Source: Eledone cirrhosa (taxonomy: Eukaryota; Mollusca; Cephalopoda; Octopoda; Eledonidae). Taken from it: a stretch of 64,000 nt of DNA. Every line of letters starts with the position of its first letter. Positions within the stretch are counted from its first letter, which is position 1. The notes beneath the pieces were generated by a model. The model had not been told where the DNA came from. It did no database searches and worked only from the letters and a program-made list of their open reading frames with translations. The translations under genes and the position numbers were made by a program. Of this stretch, positions 1 through 10,148 are shown in pieces. Where the stretch lies: contig OZ024743.1 of assembly GCA_964016885.1 (NCBI GenBank), positions 184,969,403 through 185,033,402 on the forward strand. Reading direction: 5' to 3'.

Positions 1-735
1 CACTTGATGGGTTTGATACCAATTACTGCACGATTGGAATGAAAATCAGTCCTGCAAAAACAGACACTCATCCTCTCAAGGAAGCCTGTGCAGTGCACTG
101 TATATGTGGAGTTCCACTGAAGCAGGTGGAGGAGTTCTTGGAGCCATGTTTACGAATGATGGAAGGCAAGAGACTGAATTAAGTGCAAAAATTGCAGAAG
201 CTGGCGCAGTAATGCACCAACTTCAGCATTTGGTAATCAGAAGAAGGGCGGTAGGTCTAAAAGCCTAACTTGCTATCTTCAATTCGGTATTCATGCTAAC
301 CCTTACCTTTGGTCATGGATCTTAGGTAATAACTGAAAGAATACGATCGCAAATACAAGTGACCGAAATGGGGTTCCTCCAAAGGGTCTTTGGATAACGT
401 TACTTGATAGAATGCATAACTCGGAGATCAGAAAGTCGCTCCAGGTAGAGTTGCTACTTCTCCAAATTGAGAGATCATAGCTCCGATATTACAAGCTTGG
501 AGTTGGAATATCTCAAGAAAGAATTATTAGAAAGATTTTAAAGGCAAAACCGATCAACAGGAGACCCAAAGGTAGACTCCGAAAAAGATGGTTGAATAAC
601 GTCAATGAGCTCAGCTGGTCTTGCTTGGGGATCCAACGAGATCAATTGAAGATGGTTGCTTTTGACAGGATCCGCTAAAAGGAGTATTTGAGGACTTTCC
701 TCATGACCTTCCCTGGAATAAGTGGGCAAAGAAAA
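1..735 (+). mobile_element. Non-LTR retrotransposon fragment, C-terminal end of the RT ORF
   Basis: Conceptual translation in shifting frames gives the post-RT tail of a LINE polyprotein: a YLGAMFTNDG-like block near 140-180, ERIRSQIQ-like residues near 335-360, SEIRKSLQVELLLLQIERS near 420-480, and a GRLRKRWLNNVNELSW block near 570-615. Several frameshifts and stops separate them, so this is a dead, 5'-truncated copy that begins outside the window. The same family recurs near 1430-1535, 26690-26870 and 39290-39620. The family assignment is from remembered LINE tails of this type in fish and molluscs. Confidence 0.75.
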
Positions 736-1740
736 AAGAGACTTTCTTGACTGTTTAGATATTACTAATTGCTGTCTATATCCTGTTTAAGTATACCATA
801 TTGCTGCATGTTGTAAGAGGTGATTAAAAGGGCTGAGTCCAGGGAAGGCATCCAGTAGTAAAATATTACCTCAAGAAGTCCTCTATGATGAGTATGATGT
901 TTTTCATTGGGCCTAGAAGGCTAACTTGTGCCAGGCAGGAAAAATGTCCTTGTTGATTATATCCCATAAATTAGCAGTTTGGACAAATGAATACTGGTAA
1001 ATTAAGTATCAGATGGAAATTAATGCTGGGGTCAATATGATAAACTAAAACCCTTTACGGTGCTGCCCCACCAAAGTCATTGTACAGTGACTGGAACATA
1101 AAAGAATATATGTAAAAACAGGTTTAGTGTTTGTTTCGTTGTAAATCTTGGTTTAAAACAAATTTAGCAAAGAAAGACTGTAATATTACACTTTCCAAGT
1201 AGAATTGTACCCGTCATTAATTCCAGTGTTACTCAAATATGTATCTTTACCATTTTAATTGATATATTGATTCAGCTAAAAACTTAAGATATTCAATGGC
1301 AGCTGTTTAACTTGTCATTAAATATATTAAAACAGATGTCATTTATCAACCATGATTCAAAACTACGAAAGTAAAGGATAAAAAATTATCATTTATACAT
1401 GGATATATCTCGAGCAAGGATATATCTCATACATCTATGAGCTTGGCTGGTCTTGCTTGAAGATGGTTGATTCTGACAGGACCTGCAGGAAGGACTCATC
1501 CCCCATGATCTTCCCAAGAATAAGTGGGCAAAAAATGATCATTTCTTATCCTTGACTTTCTTACAATTTTGAATTTGAAATGCTCTGCTACCTGAACTGC
1601 CCTTAACAACAGGATGTCTTAACTGCCAATATCTTAATCGTCCTGTTTTTACTCCAGAGAGACAGATGACAGTAAGGTGCATTGAACTTATCTCATCTTG
1701 CTTAAGAAAATAGTGAAGTATAACCACATATATTTTATAT
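736..1740. other. AT-rich non-coding DNA with one short LINE-tail fragment
   Basis: No coding signal was seen. Positions about 1430-1535 repeat the end of the LINE at 1-735 (the MSLAGLA-like block and the final AAGAATAAGTGGGC). The remainder looks like unique AT-rich sequence. Confidence 0.6.
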
Positions 1741-2075
1741 TAGTGGTTAGTGGTTAGAGCATTGGCCTTGCAGTCGAAAGGTTGTGAGTTCAATTCTCAG
1801 ACTGGGTGATGTGTTGTTTCCTTGAGCAAGACACTTTATTTCACGTTGCTCCAGTTTACTCAGCTGTAGAAATGAGATGATAGGGTCTGGGGTCCATATC
1901 ATTCCACTGCAAAGTGGTCGTGGAGGTGCCACGGCAAAAAAGCACCCAGCACTCACTGTAAATGAGGTTGGTGTTAGGAAGGGCATCCAGCTGTAGAAAT
2001 CAAGCCAGAATCAGTTCCCGTCCCACCCTTGCAAGCAGGGAAAAGCGGATGTAAAATGAAATGATGATATATATA
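1741..2075 (+). mobile_element. tRNA-derived SINE, type 1
   Basis: The head carries tRNA-like promoter boxes: an A-box-like TAGTGGTTAGAGCATTGG and a B-box-like GTGAGTTCAATTCTC. The body follows (TTGAGCAAGACACTTTATTT, then TTAGGAAGGGCATCCAGC). The tail reads CCCACCCTTGCAAGCAGGG, then AAAAGCGGATGTAAAATG and a short ATGATG/TA run. A second copy lies inverted at 2497-2838. The tail is shared with the LINE end at 45157-45205. Confidence 0.85.
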
Positions 2076-2221
2076 TAAAATTAAATTTGCTAAGGTAAAA
2101 TCTAACGTTATCTTGGCACCTTTAATTTTCTAATGCATTATATGGCTTTTAAAATTATTTAAATTTATATTTCCTATTCAACAATGCTTCAAGCAAACTA
2201 TAACACTCTGTTATATATATC

Positions 2222-2490
2222 ATCATCATCGTTTAATGCCTATCTTCCACACTAGTATATGTTTGACAGATTTGTCCCATATGAGGCTAGTTGGATGACC
2301 GTGTCTCACTCTTATAGGACTGTTTCTGGCTGGATGCCCTTCCTAACGCCAACCACATTTACAGTGTGCACTGGGTGCTTTTTGCCATGTCTCCTACACA
2401 ACCACTTTACAGTGTGGACTGGGTGCTTTTTGTCGTGACACCTACACGAATACTTTAGTGTGGCTGGATATTTTGTTGTACCAACATAAC
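2222..2490 (-). repeat. LINE 3'-UTR-type tail module with ~47-bp repeats
   Basis: It begins with CATCATCATCGTTTAATG (reverse complement of a (GAT)n tail), then the GGATGCCCTTCCTAAC block and two copies of a ~47-bp unit containing TTTACAGTGTGGACTGGGTG. Equivalent modules at 30413-30640 and 61746-62160 are attached to LINE C-terminal coding sequence, so this is probably a detached LINE 3' end. Confidence 0.7.
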
Positions 2491-2496
2491 TTTATA

Positions 2497-2838
2497 TATA
2501 TCGTCATCATTTTACGTCCGCTTTTCCCTGCTTGCAAGGGTGGGACGGGAACTGATTCTGGCTTGATTTCTACAGCTGGATGCCCTTCCTAACACCAACC
2601 CCATTTACAGTGAGTGCTGGGTGCTTTTTTTTGCCGTGGCACCTCCACATCCACTTTGTAGTGGAATGATAGGGACCCCAGTCCCTATCATTTCATTTCT
2701 ACAGCTGAGTAAACTGGAGCAATGTGAAATAAAGTGTCTTGCTCAAGGAAACAACACATCACCCGGTCTGAGAACTGAACTCACAACCTTTTGATTGCAA
2801 GGCCAATGCTCTAACTACTAAGCCATGTGCCTCCATAT
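2497..2838 (-). mobile_element. tRNA-derived SINE, type 1, inverted copy
   Basis: This is the reverse complement of the SINE at 1741-2075 along its full length, with tail (GTCCGCTTTTCCCTGCTTGC) at the left and tRNA-like head (GGCCAATGCTCTAACTACTA) at the right. The two copies are about 420 bases apart in inverted orientation. Confidence 0.85.
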
Positions 2839-2861
2839 ATATATATATATATGTCTATAGA

Positions 2862-3083
2862 GTGAAGGCACATGGCTGAGTGTTTAGAGAATTGGATTCG
2901 CAATTGTGAGGTTGTGAGTTCGATACCTGGACCGGGCGATGTGTTATGTCCTCGGCCAAGACACTTTATTTCACATTGCTCCTTGTACCTGGAGTTGTGA
3001 CCGATAGATAGTATTAGCAATTGGAAAGACCAATGGAAACATTGTTTCCTTGGTCCAATTTGACGAAAGTCGAGTGACTGTCG

Positions 3084-3090
<7 letters not shown>
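2862..3090 (+). mobile_element. tRNA-derived SINE, type 3
   Basis: The head has GAAGGCACATGGCTGAGTG and a B-box-like GTGAGTTCGATACCTGG. The body contains GGAGTTGTGACCGATAGATA and GGAAAGACCAATGGAAAC. A closely similar copy is at 44535-44775, which supports a repeat family. It ends in a (TA)n then (GA)n run to about 3120. Confidence 0.7.
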
Positions 3091-3119
<29 letters not shown>

Positions 3120-3379
3120 TGTTTGGTTTTGAAAAGATGAACTGTGTCCATGTATATTATAAAAGTTTGATGCCAGGATGGGCATCCACCTATAAAATGT
3201 TGCTTTGGAAAGTTCATGATGAGTATGAAGCCTTTCATGGGGCCCACAAGGCTAACCCCTACCTACTTTAACAAAGAAAATTACCATAAAAAGTTTGTAA
3301 TAGAGAAAGAAAGAAAATAATTAGACATTTTTTTATAGTTTTGAATTTACTGGTTTAAGTTCAGTGTGCAAGCAATAGC

Positions 3380-3840
3380 TGCAGGCATGGCTGTGTGGTT
3401 AAGTGGTTCACTTCACATTGACATGATCTTGTGTCATATCCCACAGCATGATACTTTGAGCAAGTGTCTTCTACTATAGCCTCTAGCTGACCAATGTCCT
3501 GTCAATGAAATTGGTAGGCAGAAACTGTATGAAGCCCATTGTATATATATGTGTGTGTGTGTGTGTGTCATGTTGCTTTGCATTTGACATTGATAGTGTA
3601 CTCCATATGTGTGTGTGTGTGTGTCATGTTGCTTTGCATTTGATATTGATAGTGTACTCCGTGGTATTAATTTGTCTCCTGTAAACAGAAATCCCACGGC
3701 TTAGGAGTTAGTCATGCAAAGATTCCATAACTTACTTTAAAATTCTGCCTTTTAAAAATTTCAGCCAACTGATGCCAGCATAGAAAACTAGATGTAAGAT
3801 AATGATGATGGTGAATCAGTTTTTTATTTTTTTTTTTTTT
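3380..3840 (+). mobile_element. Cephalopod-type tRNA SINE with internal (TG)n duplication
   Basis: The head reads GGCATGGCTGTGTGGTTAAG, followed by GCAAGTGTCTTCTACTATAG, GACCAATGTCCTGTCAATG and AGGCAGAAACTGTATGAAGC. This order matches a SINE I recall from squid and octopus. The middle contains two tandem copies of (TG)n plus TCATGTTGCTTTGCATTTGA at about 3550-3598 and 3608-3660. The 3' end runs into AATGATGATGG and then poly(T) at 3824-3842, just ahead of the SF3B6 splice acceptor. Confidence 0.7.
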
Positions 3841-3877
3841 TTGTTAATTTTAATTTGACCACCATTTTATTTTCCAG

Positions 3878-4016
3878 TGGTAATACAGCTGAAACTCGAG
3901 GAACTGCATATGTAGTATATGAAGATATATTTGATGCAAAGAATGCTTGTGATCATTTATCTGGTTTCAATGTATGTAATAGATACCTTGTGGTACTATA
4001 TTACCAAGCAGTTAAG
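3878..4016 (+). CDS. SF3B6: SF3B6 (SF3b p14) internal exon, C-terminal half of the RRM
   Basis: SF3B6 is the small RRM subunit of the SF3b complex of U2 snRNP; it contacts the branch-point region during spliceosome assembly in the nucleus. The exon encodes about 46 residues including [18 protein letters not shown] and [16 protein letters not shown], essentially the animal SF3B6 sequence. RGTAYVVY is the RNP1 motif, so this is the RNA-binding face of the RRM. The exon follows a pyrimidine-rich acceptor (TTTTATTTTCCAG, AG at 3876-3877) and ends at a consensus donor (AAG|GTGAG, GT at 4017-4018). The first base completes a codon from an upstream exon that I could not find in 1-3877. The family protein is about 125 residues; roughly the last 76 are encoded here. 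There is no frameshift or stop, so this looks like the functional gene and not a processed copy. Confidence 0.95.
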
Positions 4017-4117
4017 GTGAGAATTTCCAGATATTTTCTTTTGCCATATCTTTTTTTATATTTTGTGAGTATTAGACTCAATGGATTGGAGCTGAAGGTA
4101 TTGGACCTCTGTTGGAT

Positions 4118-4410
4118 ACAGTGATGAGTGTTCCAACTGCTTGGAGCAGCCTGCTCATAAAGTTAATGTGGTATTTGGCTGAGAGCATTCCACTGATGTG
4201 TTCCCTTAATGTAATTATCAGGAAAACTGAGTATGATACGTTGTGTGACAAGGCTGGTCCTTTGAATAACAGGTACAACACACTTTTGCAAGTTGAGTAA
4301 ACTGGCACAATGTGAAATAAAATGTCATACTCAAGGTACAACATACTGCTGGGAATCAAACTCATGATCATGACCTAACACCCTAACCACTAAACCATGC
4401 ACCTTCACAA
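4118..4410 (-). repeat. Interspersed repeat (SINE-related) in the SF3B6 intron
   Basis: It contains GATGAGTGTTCCAACTGCTT, CTGAGAGCATTCCACTGATG, GTGACAAGGCTGGTCCTTTG and, at its right end, a reversed tRNA-like head (CACCCTAACCACTAAACCAT). The first three blocks recur in the same order at about 17160-17440, 37010-37310 and 59740-59960, so this is an interspersed family. Confidence 0.65.
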
Positions 4411-4561
4411 GTCATTGTAATAGTCTCTGTTTGTCACACTAGGTGCAGACAGGGCTGTTCATATAACAACAATGTAACGTGGTTGTTGGTTTATGTTGGA
4501 AGCAATGTAAATAACAGAAGTAGCAGAATGGAATACCAGGCTGGCAATATATAGCCAGCTC

Positions 4562-4776
4562 ACCCAAAACTGCCTCTCTGGTTCTTTGAAACAAATGAGC
4601 TTATTTTAAAGAGTTCCTATTTAAATTAAAACATTGCAGCATAATTCTATATAAGAACCTTTTGTGTTACAAATACCATATTAATAATGAAATAATTTTA
4701 GTAAATCCTTCAAATTCTTCATTAATTAATTGAAATACAGTGTATTCCATCAGAAATACAGTTATAAAAGGGTTGA
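4562..4776 (+). mobile_element. MITE family A copy
   Basis: It shares the family A body: AACTGCCTCTCTGGTTCT, GCATAATTCTATATAAGAAC, AAATTCTTCATTAATT and CAGAAATACAGTTATAAAAG, ending AAGGGTTGA where intact copies have AAAGGGTTAA. It is degenerate at the 5' end and lies within the SF3B6 intron. Confidence 0.65.
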
Positions 4777-4883
4777 TTCAATTTCAAACAACTTTCCGTT
4801 TCTATATTCTTGAAAATTTTCATTAATTTTCATATAAAAAATAAGTGATTTCATCATTATCTTCCTTATATATTTCTTTTTAG

Positions 4884-4976
4884 GCTTTCAAACGAATTGA
4901 CCAAGATAAAAAGAAAGATGATATTGATAAAATGAAAACAAAGTATGGATTAAGTACACCAGAGAACAAGAAATGA
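4884..4976 (+). CDS. SF3B6: SF3B6 terminal coding exon
   Basis: This exon encodes the last 30 residues, starting AFKRIDQDKKKDD and ending KYGLSTPENKK, then TGA at 4974-4976. It corresponds to the basic C-terminal helix of SF3B6 (human counterpart AFQKMDTKKKEEQ...). The acceptor is TTTCTTTTTAG (AG at 4882-4883), and the phase-0 junction with the preceding exon restores the known protein order [15 protein letters not shown]. The 867-base intron holds a SINE-like repeat and a MITE. I saw no AATAAA in the next ~300 bases; a variant AATACA near 5154 could serve as the poly(A) signal. Confidence 0.95.
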   Translation, partial: AFKRIDQDKKKDDIDKMKTKYGLSTPENKK

Positions 4977-5396
4977 TTTTCTATACACATTATGGACCAT
5001 ATATTCAAAAACAGAGGCTATCATAATGAAAAGAAAAAATGGAAATATATCTCATCTACCATTCTTCTCATCATAAACTTACAAACCTTCAACTTTATAT
5101 ACATAAATCATATCTCTGATTTTTAATTTTAGGTTGTTTTTTTTATTTCATGTAATACATTTTTTCCACATGAAATGTAAGTATCAAGGCATAAATACGA
5201 TGAAAGGGTGTTGAAAAGTTCTCAGCTTAACCCATTTCCCAAAAGTTTTCAACATCCCTTCATATATGTAGTGGGAAGATAGAAAGAAAGAAGAAAAAAA
5301 ACTGCCTTTCCTTTCTCTTTATTTGAACCCATGCTCATTCCATCATTCCAATGTCCACACCTATATTTAATACAGATGTCTATCTATCTAAGGCGG

Positions 5397-5690
5397 TTAA
5401 AATTCCCGAGATCCATGGACGAGTTCTCTCCAGCGGTCTCTGTCCCTCATTATCGCTGCCATGTCCTGCGTCTCCAACAGACCAGTGTCTGTCCTTAGGG
5501 CATCAACATACGTTAACCTTGGTCTTCCTCTTCTAGTGTGTCCATGTAGGGGCTCCCACAGGAGCACTGAGTGCAATGTCAACTCTGGATGTCGGTGAGC
5601 ATGTCCAGCTAACCTCAGTCTCCTCTGTGTCACTTTTGAGCTGACTTTTGGGATGCTCCCATACAGCTCTGAGTTTTTCATCAGTGTATA
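5397..5690 (-). mobile_element. Non-LTR retrotransposon C-terminal fragment (distinct family)
   Basis: On the minus strand a 95-codon open stretch reads LYGSIPKVSSKVTQRRLRLA, GHAHRHPELTLHSVLLWEP, RRGRPRLTYVDALRTDTGL and RDRDRWRELVHG. This is the characteristic tail after the RT domain of an RTE-like LINE family. The rest of the element is absent. It differs from the LINE tails at 1-735 and 30640-32390. Confidence 0.8.
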
Positions 5691-5774
5691 CAGATGTATG
5701 AAGGTTTAATCTGTTAAAAAAACAGATTTTATAAAAATCAATATTTGTTGAACAATTAATCTTGGTATTTATCA

Positions 5775-5910
5775 TATCGGTAGAGGGTCGGACAACATGC
5801 TTTGTAGCACAGAGTTACGCCCCTTCCTGATCTGAGTTCAAATCCTGCTGAGGTTAACTTTGCCTTTCAGTAATTGCTGGCCTTGTGCCAAAAGTAGAAA
5901 CAATTATTTT
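5775..5910 (+). mobile_element. tRNA-like SINE B, partial
   Basis: It shows TCGGTAGAGGGTCGGACAAC, TGAGTTCAAATCCTGCTGAG (B-box-like), then the truncated tail TGGCCTTGTGCCAAAAGTAG and AAACAATTATT. This matches the triple array at 14711-15380. Confidence 0.7.
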
Positions 5911-6239
5911 TAATTATCAAAAACATAACCATTCCAATTTGAGCTGGCACACAAATTTAATATAATTTTATTTTATAGTTATATATCCCTTGAAAAAAAT
6001 CAACACTGCAATTATCATTTTTCCACTTAATTAGATTCAGTCAGATTGATTGTATTTCCATTGATGCTACTACTAAGATACATCTACTAAACGCTTGTTT
6101 GCACTACACTACTGTGTGGCTGCGAGACATGATATGTAGCCAATGAGAACGGTGAAATTATACAAGCTTTTGGTCTTGCTGAATCCTCCATGTTCATGAA
6201 TTGGATTTTGTGATAAATTCCAATATGTGAATGATGATA

Positions 6240-6700
6240 ATCTCTCTATTAAGATGCCACAGGCTTCCTTTCCCAGCTCAAGTCAGAGAGGCTTGATCGA
6301 GAGGGTGGCAAAGGGCCAGATAGCATTACAATCTTTCTGTTCTGCTGGGGCAAGCCCCTCATCTGGGGTGCCACATGTGATATCTTCTCTAGCAACAACC
6401 TGTTGGATTTAGCCAACAGCTCAAGCTCTGCTGCTCGCCAGGCCAAAGAGGGCAAACTGTCGAAATATCAGCCTCTTTCTGATAGGTTTGTGGTTGAGCC
6501 TGTGGCAGCATAGACTTCTAGCATTCTTGGTGCCTGGACCACATCCCTACTCACTGCTATCGGAGCGGAGTTGGCTACCTGCAAGCATGAGCCATGGGAG
6601 GTGAAGTGGTTATTCCAGTGCCTCTCCCTTGCCATCCTCTGAAGCAATGTCTTCTCCATCCTGTCTGCTGGGACCACAAGGTGGACTGACCCTTGAACAA
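6240..6700 (-). repeat. Degenerate repeat with protein-like reading frame, family R34
   Basis: Minus-strand translation gives DRMEKTLLQRMARERHW, ANSAPIAVSRDVV, TGSTTNLSERG and HVAPQMRGLPQQNRKIV. The + strand at 34050-34440 gives the same order (DRMEKAFPQRMVREMHW, ASSAPMVVNRAVV, GMTTNLSESD, QVASQTRGLPPRNGKMV). Conservation at the protein level between two diverged copies implies an old mobile ORF. I cannot name the protein. Shorter pieces lie near 8160-8335, 22230-22340 and 27725-27815. Confidence 0.6.
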
Positions 6701-6767
6701 TGAGTGGTAAATACAGATCACACATTAAACAGTATTTATTTGAAAAAGAAAGGATTGGGAAAATCAA

Positions 6768-8100
6768 AACTTTCCAAACTCATTGATAGGCACCAACGTA
6801 CATATCTTTTGATTAATCTATAATTATCATCCTTATCAACACCATAATCACTCTCAGTACCACCACAGTCACCATACTAGCATAAAATCCGTAAATCGTC
6901 GTCTATCAGACGTGCAGAGTTACCTACCTTTCCATGGAAGCACAATGCAAAATTTGAACGTATGACTATTTAGCTTCTGATAATGTTAATAATATTGGCT
7001 ACATAAACTTCGGTCGGGATTTTGAGAATAGAAGAGAAAACATCTATATGTTATGATAATCTTCGATATAATAATAATTGCACCATATAGAAAGGAGTGC
7101 TGCTTCTATTCTGACATAAGTCTGGTCAAGCAATCGAAATGGATATTAGACAAGGGGCAAAGAACCTTTTCACTCTGAAGATCCATTTTTAGCCTAAAGA
7201 AATAATTGAGACTATCAGAACCACATAATTTATTATAAACAAAATTACTTTCAAGAAAGAAAACAAATTTAGCTGGCATTTTTCTTACTTAATACAATTT
7301 TTTACTTTGAATTTTATCTAAAATTATTTGAATATAGTTAATTTTTGATGTCTATGATTGGTACTGGATATATGAACAAGCTGGAAAATTTGTGTTTACA
7401 TAAATCAATAGTTTGCATAAAAGAGCCCCTATTTTTTTCTTGATTACTGACATGTGGAAATAATGTATTTCTAGGATATAATAATATATTGTTCAATGTA
7501 GATGTACAAATGACACAGTATTAAATGTATGAGTAACTTTGGAGAAGTAACTGATTACAGAGACACATAGTGTTAGAACCTAGAACCTTGCCTAGCGAGT
7601 AAAGTTGCACCAATTAATCAAATATTGGCTTTTTTTTTTTTTCTTTTGCTGATTAATTGGTTTTGATAATCAGTCATTACTCTTTTCTTTTTATTATACT
7701 GGAATAGAAAAACCATGGATGACAGAAATTGGAAAAACATTTGATTCAACCTATTGAAATACATGGAAAACAGACATTAAATGGTGATGATATGATGTTA
7801 TTGGCTAGGGTACACAATCTAAGCCCACCATTGTAATATAACTATGTTCCTATTATTCAAATGTGCTGATCTACATGACTAAAAATTATTTGGAACTGCT
7901 CAAGGAGTGTCATTCCTAGTAGGTTAAAGGGTGTCAAAGTAGAAGAAAGATCTTCCTACCCACCTGAAAGGATATGGGATTAATTGATGTTTGAAAAAAG
8001 AATTAAGTTTAAAATAGATTCTCTAGATAAATAGAGTGTGGTGAGTTGACATGTTGTAGATATCAGCAGCCTTTACCATTGCCACCCCAATAATACAAGC
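6768..8100. other. AT-rich DNA, nothing recognised
   Basis: I see no gene, repeat family or RNA here. A poly(T) tract sits at 7631-7643. Confidence 0.5.
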
Positions 8101-8335
8101 CCAGACAATGTGGAAGAATGCACTCTGGTGTGCAGAACCCTAGGTGCAAGATGCCTCATTGTCCCTGTGGACAGAATGGAGAAAGTATTATCCTAAAGGA
8201 TAGCAAAGGTGAGGCATTGAAATAACTATTCCAACTTGTGGGCCTTACTCCTGCAGGTAACCAACTCTAAAAGCAGTGATTAGGTAGGTGGTTCAAGGAC
8301 CAAGATTGCTAGAAGTTTCTGCTGCTGTTGTGTCA
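8100..8335 (-). repeat. R34 family fragment
   Basis: GTGGACAGAATGGAGAAAG and GTAACCAACTCTAAAAGCAG match, at DNA level, the part of the 34050-34200 repeat encoding DRMEKA... and ...ASSAPM. The reading frame is broken. Confidence 0.45.
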
Positions 8336-8339
8336 ATGA

Positions 8340-8585
8340 CAAATTGCATCCATGATAAAGTGCATCCAGTACACTTTGTAAAGTGGTTTTGCTGGTGCCA
8401 CAATAAAACCCCCTCAGCACACTTTGTAAAGTAGCTGGTATTAGGAAGGGCATCCAGCCCTAGAAATCATGCCAAAATATAAAACATGAGCAAGGCATGG
8501 TCATCTGACTCATCTGGTTTCAGACTTTGGTGGCCCATCCAACTCATGCCAGTATGAAAAATGGATGTAAAATGATGGTGATTCC
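8340..8585 (+). repeat. LINE-tail module with ~47-bp repeats
   Basis: Repeated ACTTTGTAAAGTGGT units spaced about 45-50 bases apart are followed by TATTAGGAAGGGCATCCAGC, AACTCATGCCAGTATGAAAA and ATGTAAAATGATGGTGAT. The order matches other (GAT)n-terminated modules. Confidence 0.7.
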
Positions 8586-8626
8586 CAAGATCAGCTGAAA
8601 AATTAGAAAGTTAAATAATAAATTAT

Positions 8627-8947
8627 TTAACACTAAACCACCTGAAACTGCCCCTTTTTCTATGATACAAAACTGTTTCAAATTGCTTATATCTATTTTA
8701 AAATCTTCCATCATAATTTTGTATAAGAACCTTTAAGCTATGTTCCAAACACCAACTTAATCATGAGAAATTTATCCTACCAAATTCTTGTTTATTTTCA
8801 AAATGATTTGAAAATAATAGGCAGTCATTCATTAGAAATATGGTAACAAAAGTATTAAAATTCCTCCAAATTCTTGATTATTTTCAAAATGATTTGAATA
8901 TAATAGATAGTGTTTTTCATTAGAAATATGGTTTCAAACAGGTTTAA
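8627..8947 (+). mobile_element. MITE family A copy with internal duplication
   Basis: It is bounded by TTAA at 8627-8630 and 8944-8947. The 3' block AAATTCTTGATTATTTTCAA ... TTAGAAATATGGT occurs twice (about 8780-8845 and 8866-8935), making this copy about 60 bases longer than the family norm. Confidence 0.75.
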
Positions 8948-9316
8948 ATTCTGTAACATAAATGACCTAACTATTTACAACACTAACCTCTGAAAAGTAG
9001 CTAGTCACCTGATCATCTACCATTTAGGTGAACAGCAAAATAAAATTCATATCAGTAATTAGTCAACAACAGGTCATAAAAACTAAGTTTTTCTCCAGTG
9101 AAGAATGTATCACTTAACATAGACCAGTGGTAAATGTAAGAGAGATTAATTCAGAGACAGAAAACAATCAGGAGGAGATAAAGACATATAAAATAGAACA
9201 CAACTGAGTGTTTCTCCAAGACAATCTGCTGCAAGCCAGAGATCAGATTTGTGAGTGGAACTAGGTTTTGACCAGACAGGTGATGTGGTAGTTGTAACTA
9301 TTTTACTTATGTACAG
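8948..9316. other. Non-coding DNA, nothing recognised
   Basis: No gene or repeat family could be supported here. Confidence 0.4.
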
Positions 9317-9484
9317 TTAAATAATAAAAGACACTGCATATGATTTTCAAATAATTTTGAATATTATCAAGAATTTGCATGGATTTAGCAATATTATTGA
9401 TTTTCATATTATTACATTGGTGTTTAAAGTATGATTTAACAAAACTTCTAATACAAAATTATGATGGAAGGTTTTAGATAAATA
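9317..9484 (-). mobile_element. MITE family A copy cut by the Helitron-like element
   Basis: From TTAA (9317-9320) it reads the reverse-complement body (AAGAATTTGCATGGATTTAG, CAAAATTATGATGGAAGGTT) and stops abruptly at AGATAAAT, where ACTAGCAG of the next element begins. The missing MITE end was not found after 13095. Confidence 0.65.
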
Positions 9485-9554
9485 CTAGCAGAGGTACCCG
9501 GTATAACTCTCAATGGAGTAGTCATTCAAATGAACCAAAAGACTTCTGTTAAAC

Positions 9555-9870
9555 GCGACTATAGAAGTAACAATTTATAGGTGTTGGCCCTAAAGAGGGC
9601 CTTTGAACGTTCACTTTGAAATATCTCTGCGGCGGTGTTGCCAGCAAAGACGAATCCGATGGTAACAATTTAAACTTGGTGGCCTTGAAGAGGGCCTTGG
9701 ATCGTTCACTCTTAAAAGTCCTAGTGGCAGAGCTGTCAGCAAAGACGACTCCGATTAGAGGTGGTGGCCCTTAAGAAGTCCTTCACACCTCTTTGGTGTG
9801 TCGTATTTGCTTTGCTTGTTATTTGAGATTGTAACCTAGAAAAGCATGTAACAGTCGGTGGCCACAAAAA
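9555..9870 (-). repeat. ~105-bp tandem repeat with GGCCCT hairpins
   Basis: Three to four diverged units occur. Each carries an inverted motif (GGCCCTAAAGAGGGCC at 9567-9582, GGCCTTGAAGAGGGCC at 9683-9698) and then GCAAAGACGACTCCGAT or a variant. They lie just downstream of the Helitron helicase stop on its own strand. Confidence 0.55.
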
Positions 9871-10148
9871 CGGCCTTGGCAAGATCACGCTGGAATGTCA
9901 AAAAAATGTGTAAATAAGATGGAGGGAAAAGTAGATTAATTAGGTTAAAACTACAGAACATCGATAGCAAAGCGTAATAGCAACATATAAATGCGTGAAA
10001 CGGAGACATTGAACATTTATAACGTATAGCAAAAGCAACCTCAGAGGCGTACGTGGTATTGTCAAAAGGGCAAAAATAGCACACGGATACAGCAAATGTA
10101 AGCACTTATACAAAGAAAAAAACGATTACTTGTTGGCGGATGGGGTGC

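Noticed and set aside
1741..1830. tRNA gene
   Set aside because: The A- and B-box-like motifs belong to a SINE head: no full cloverleaf was seen and the same head is followed by SINE body in each copy.
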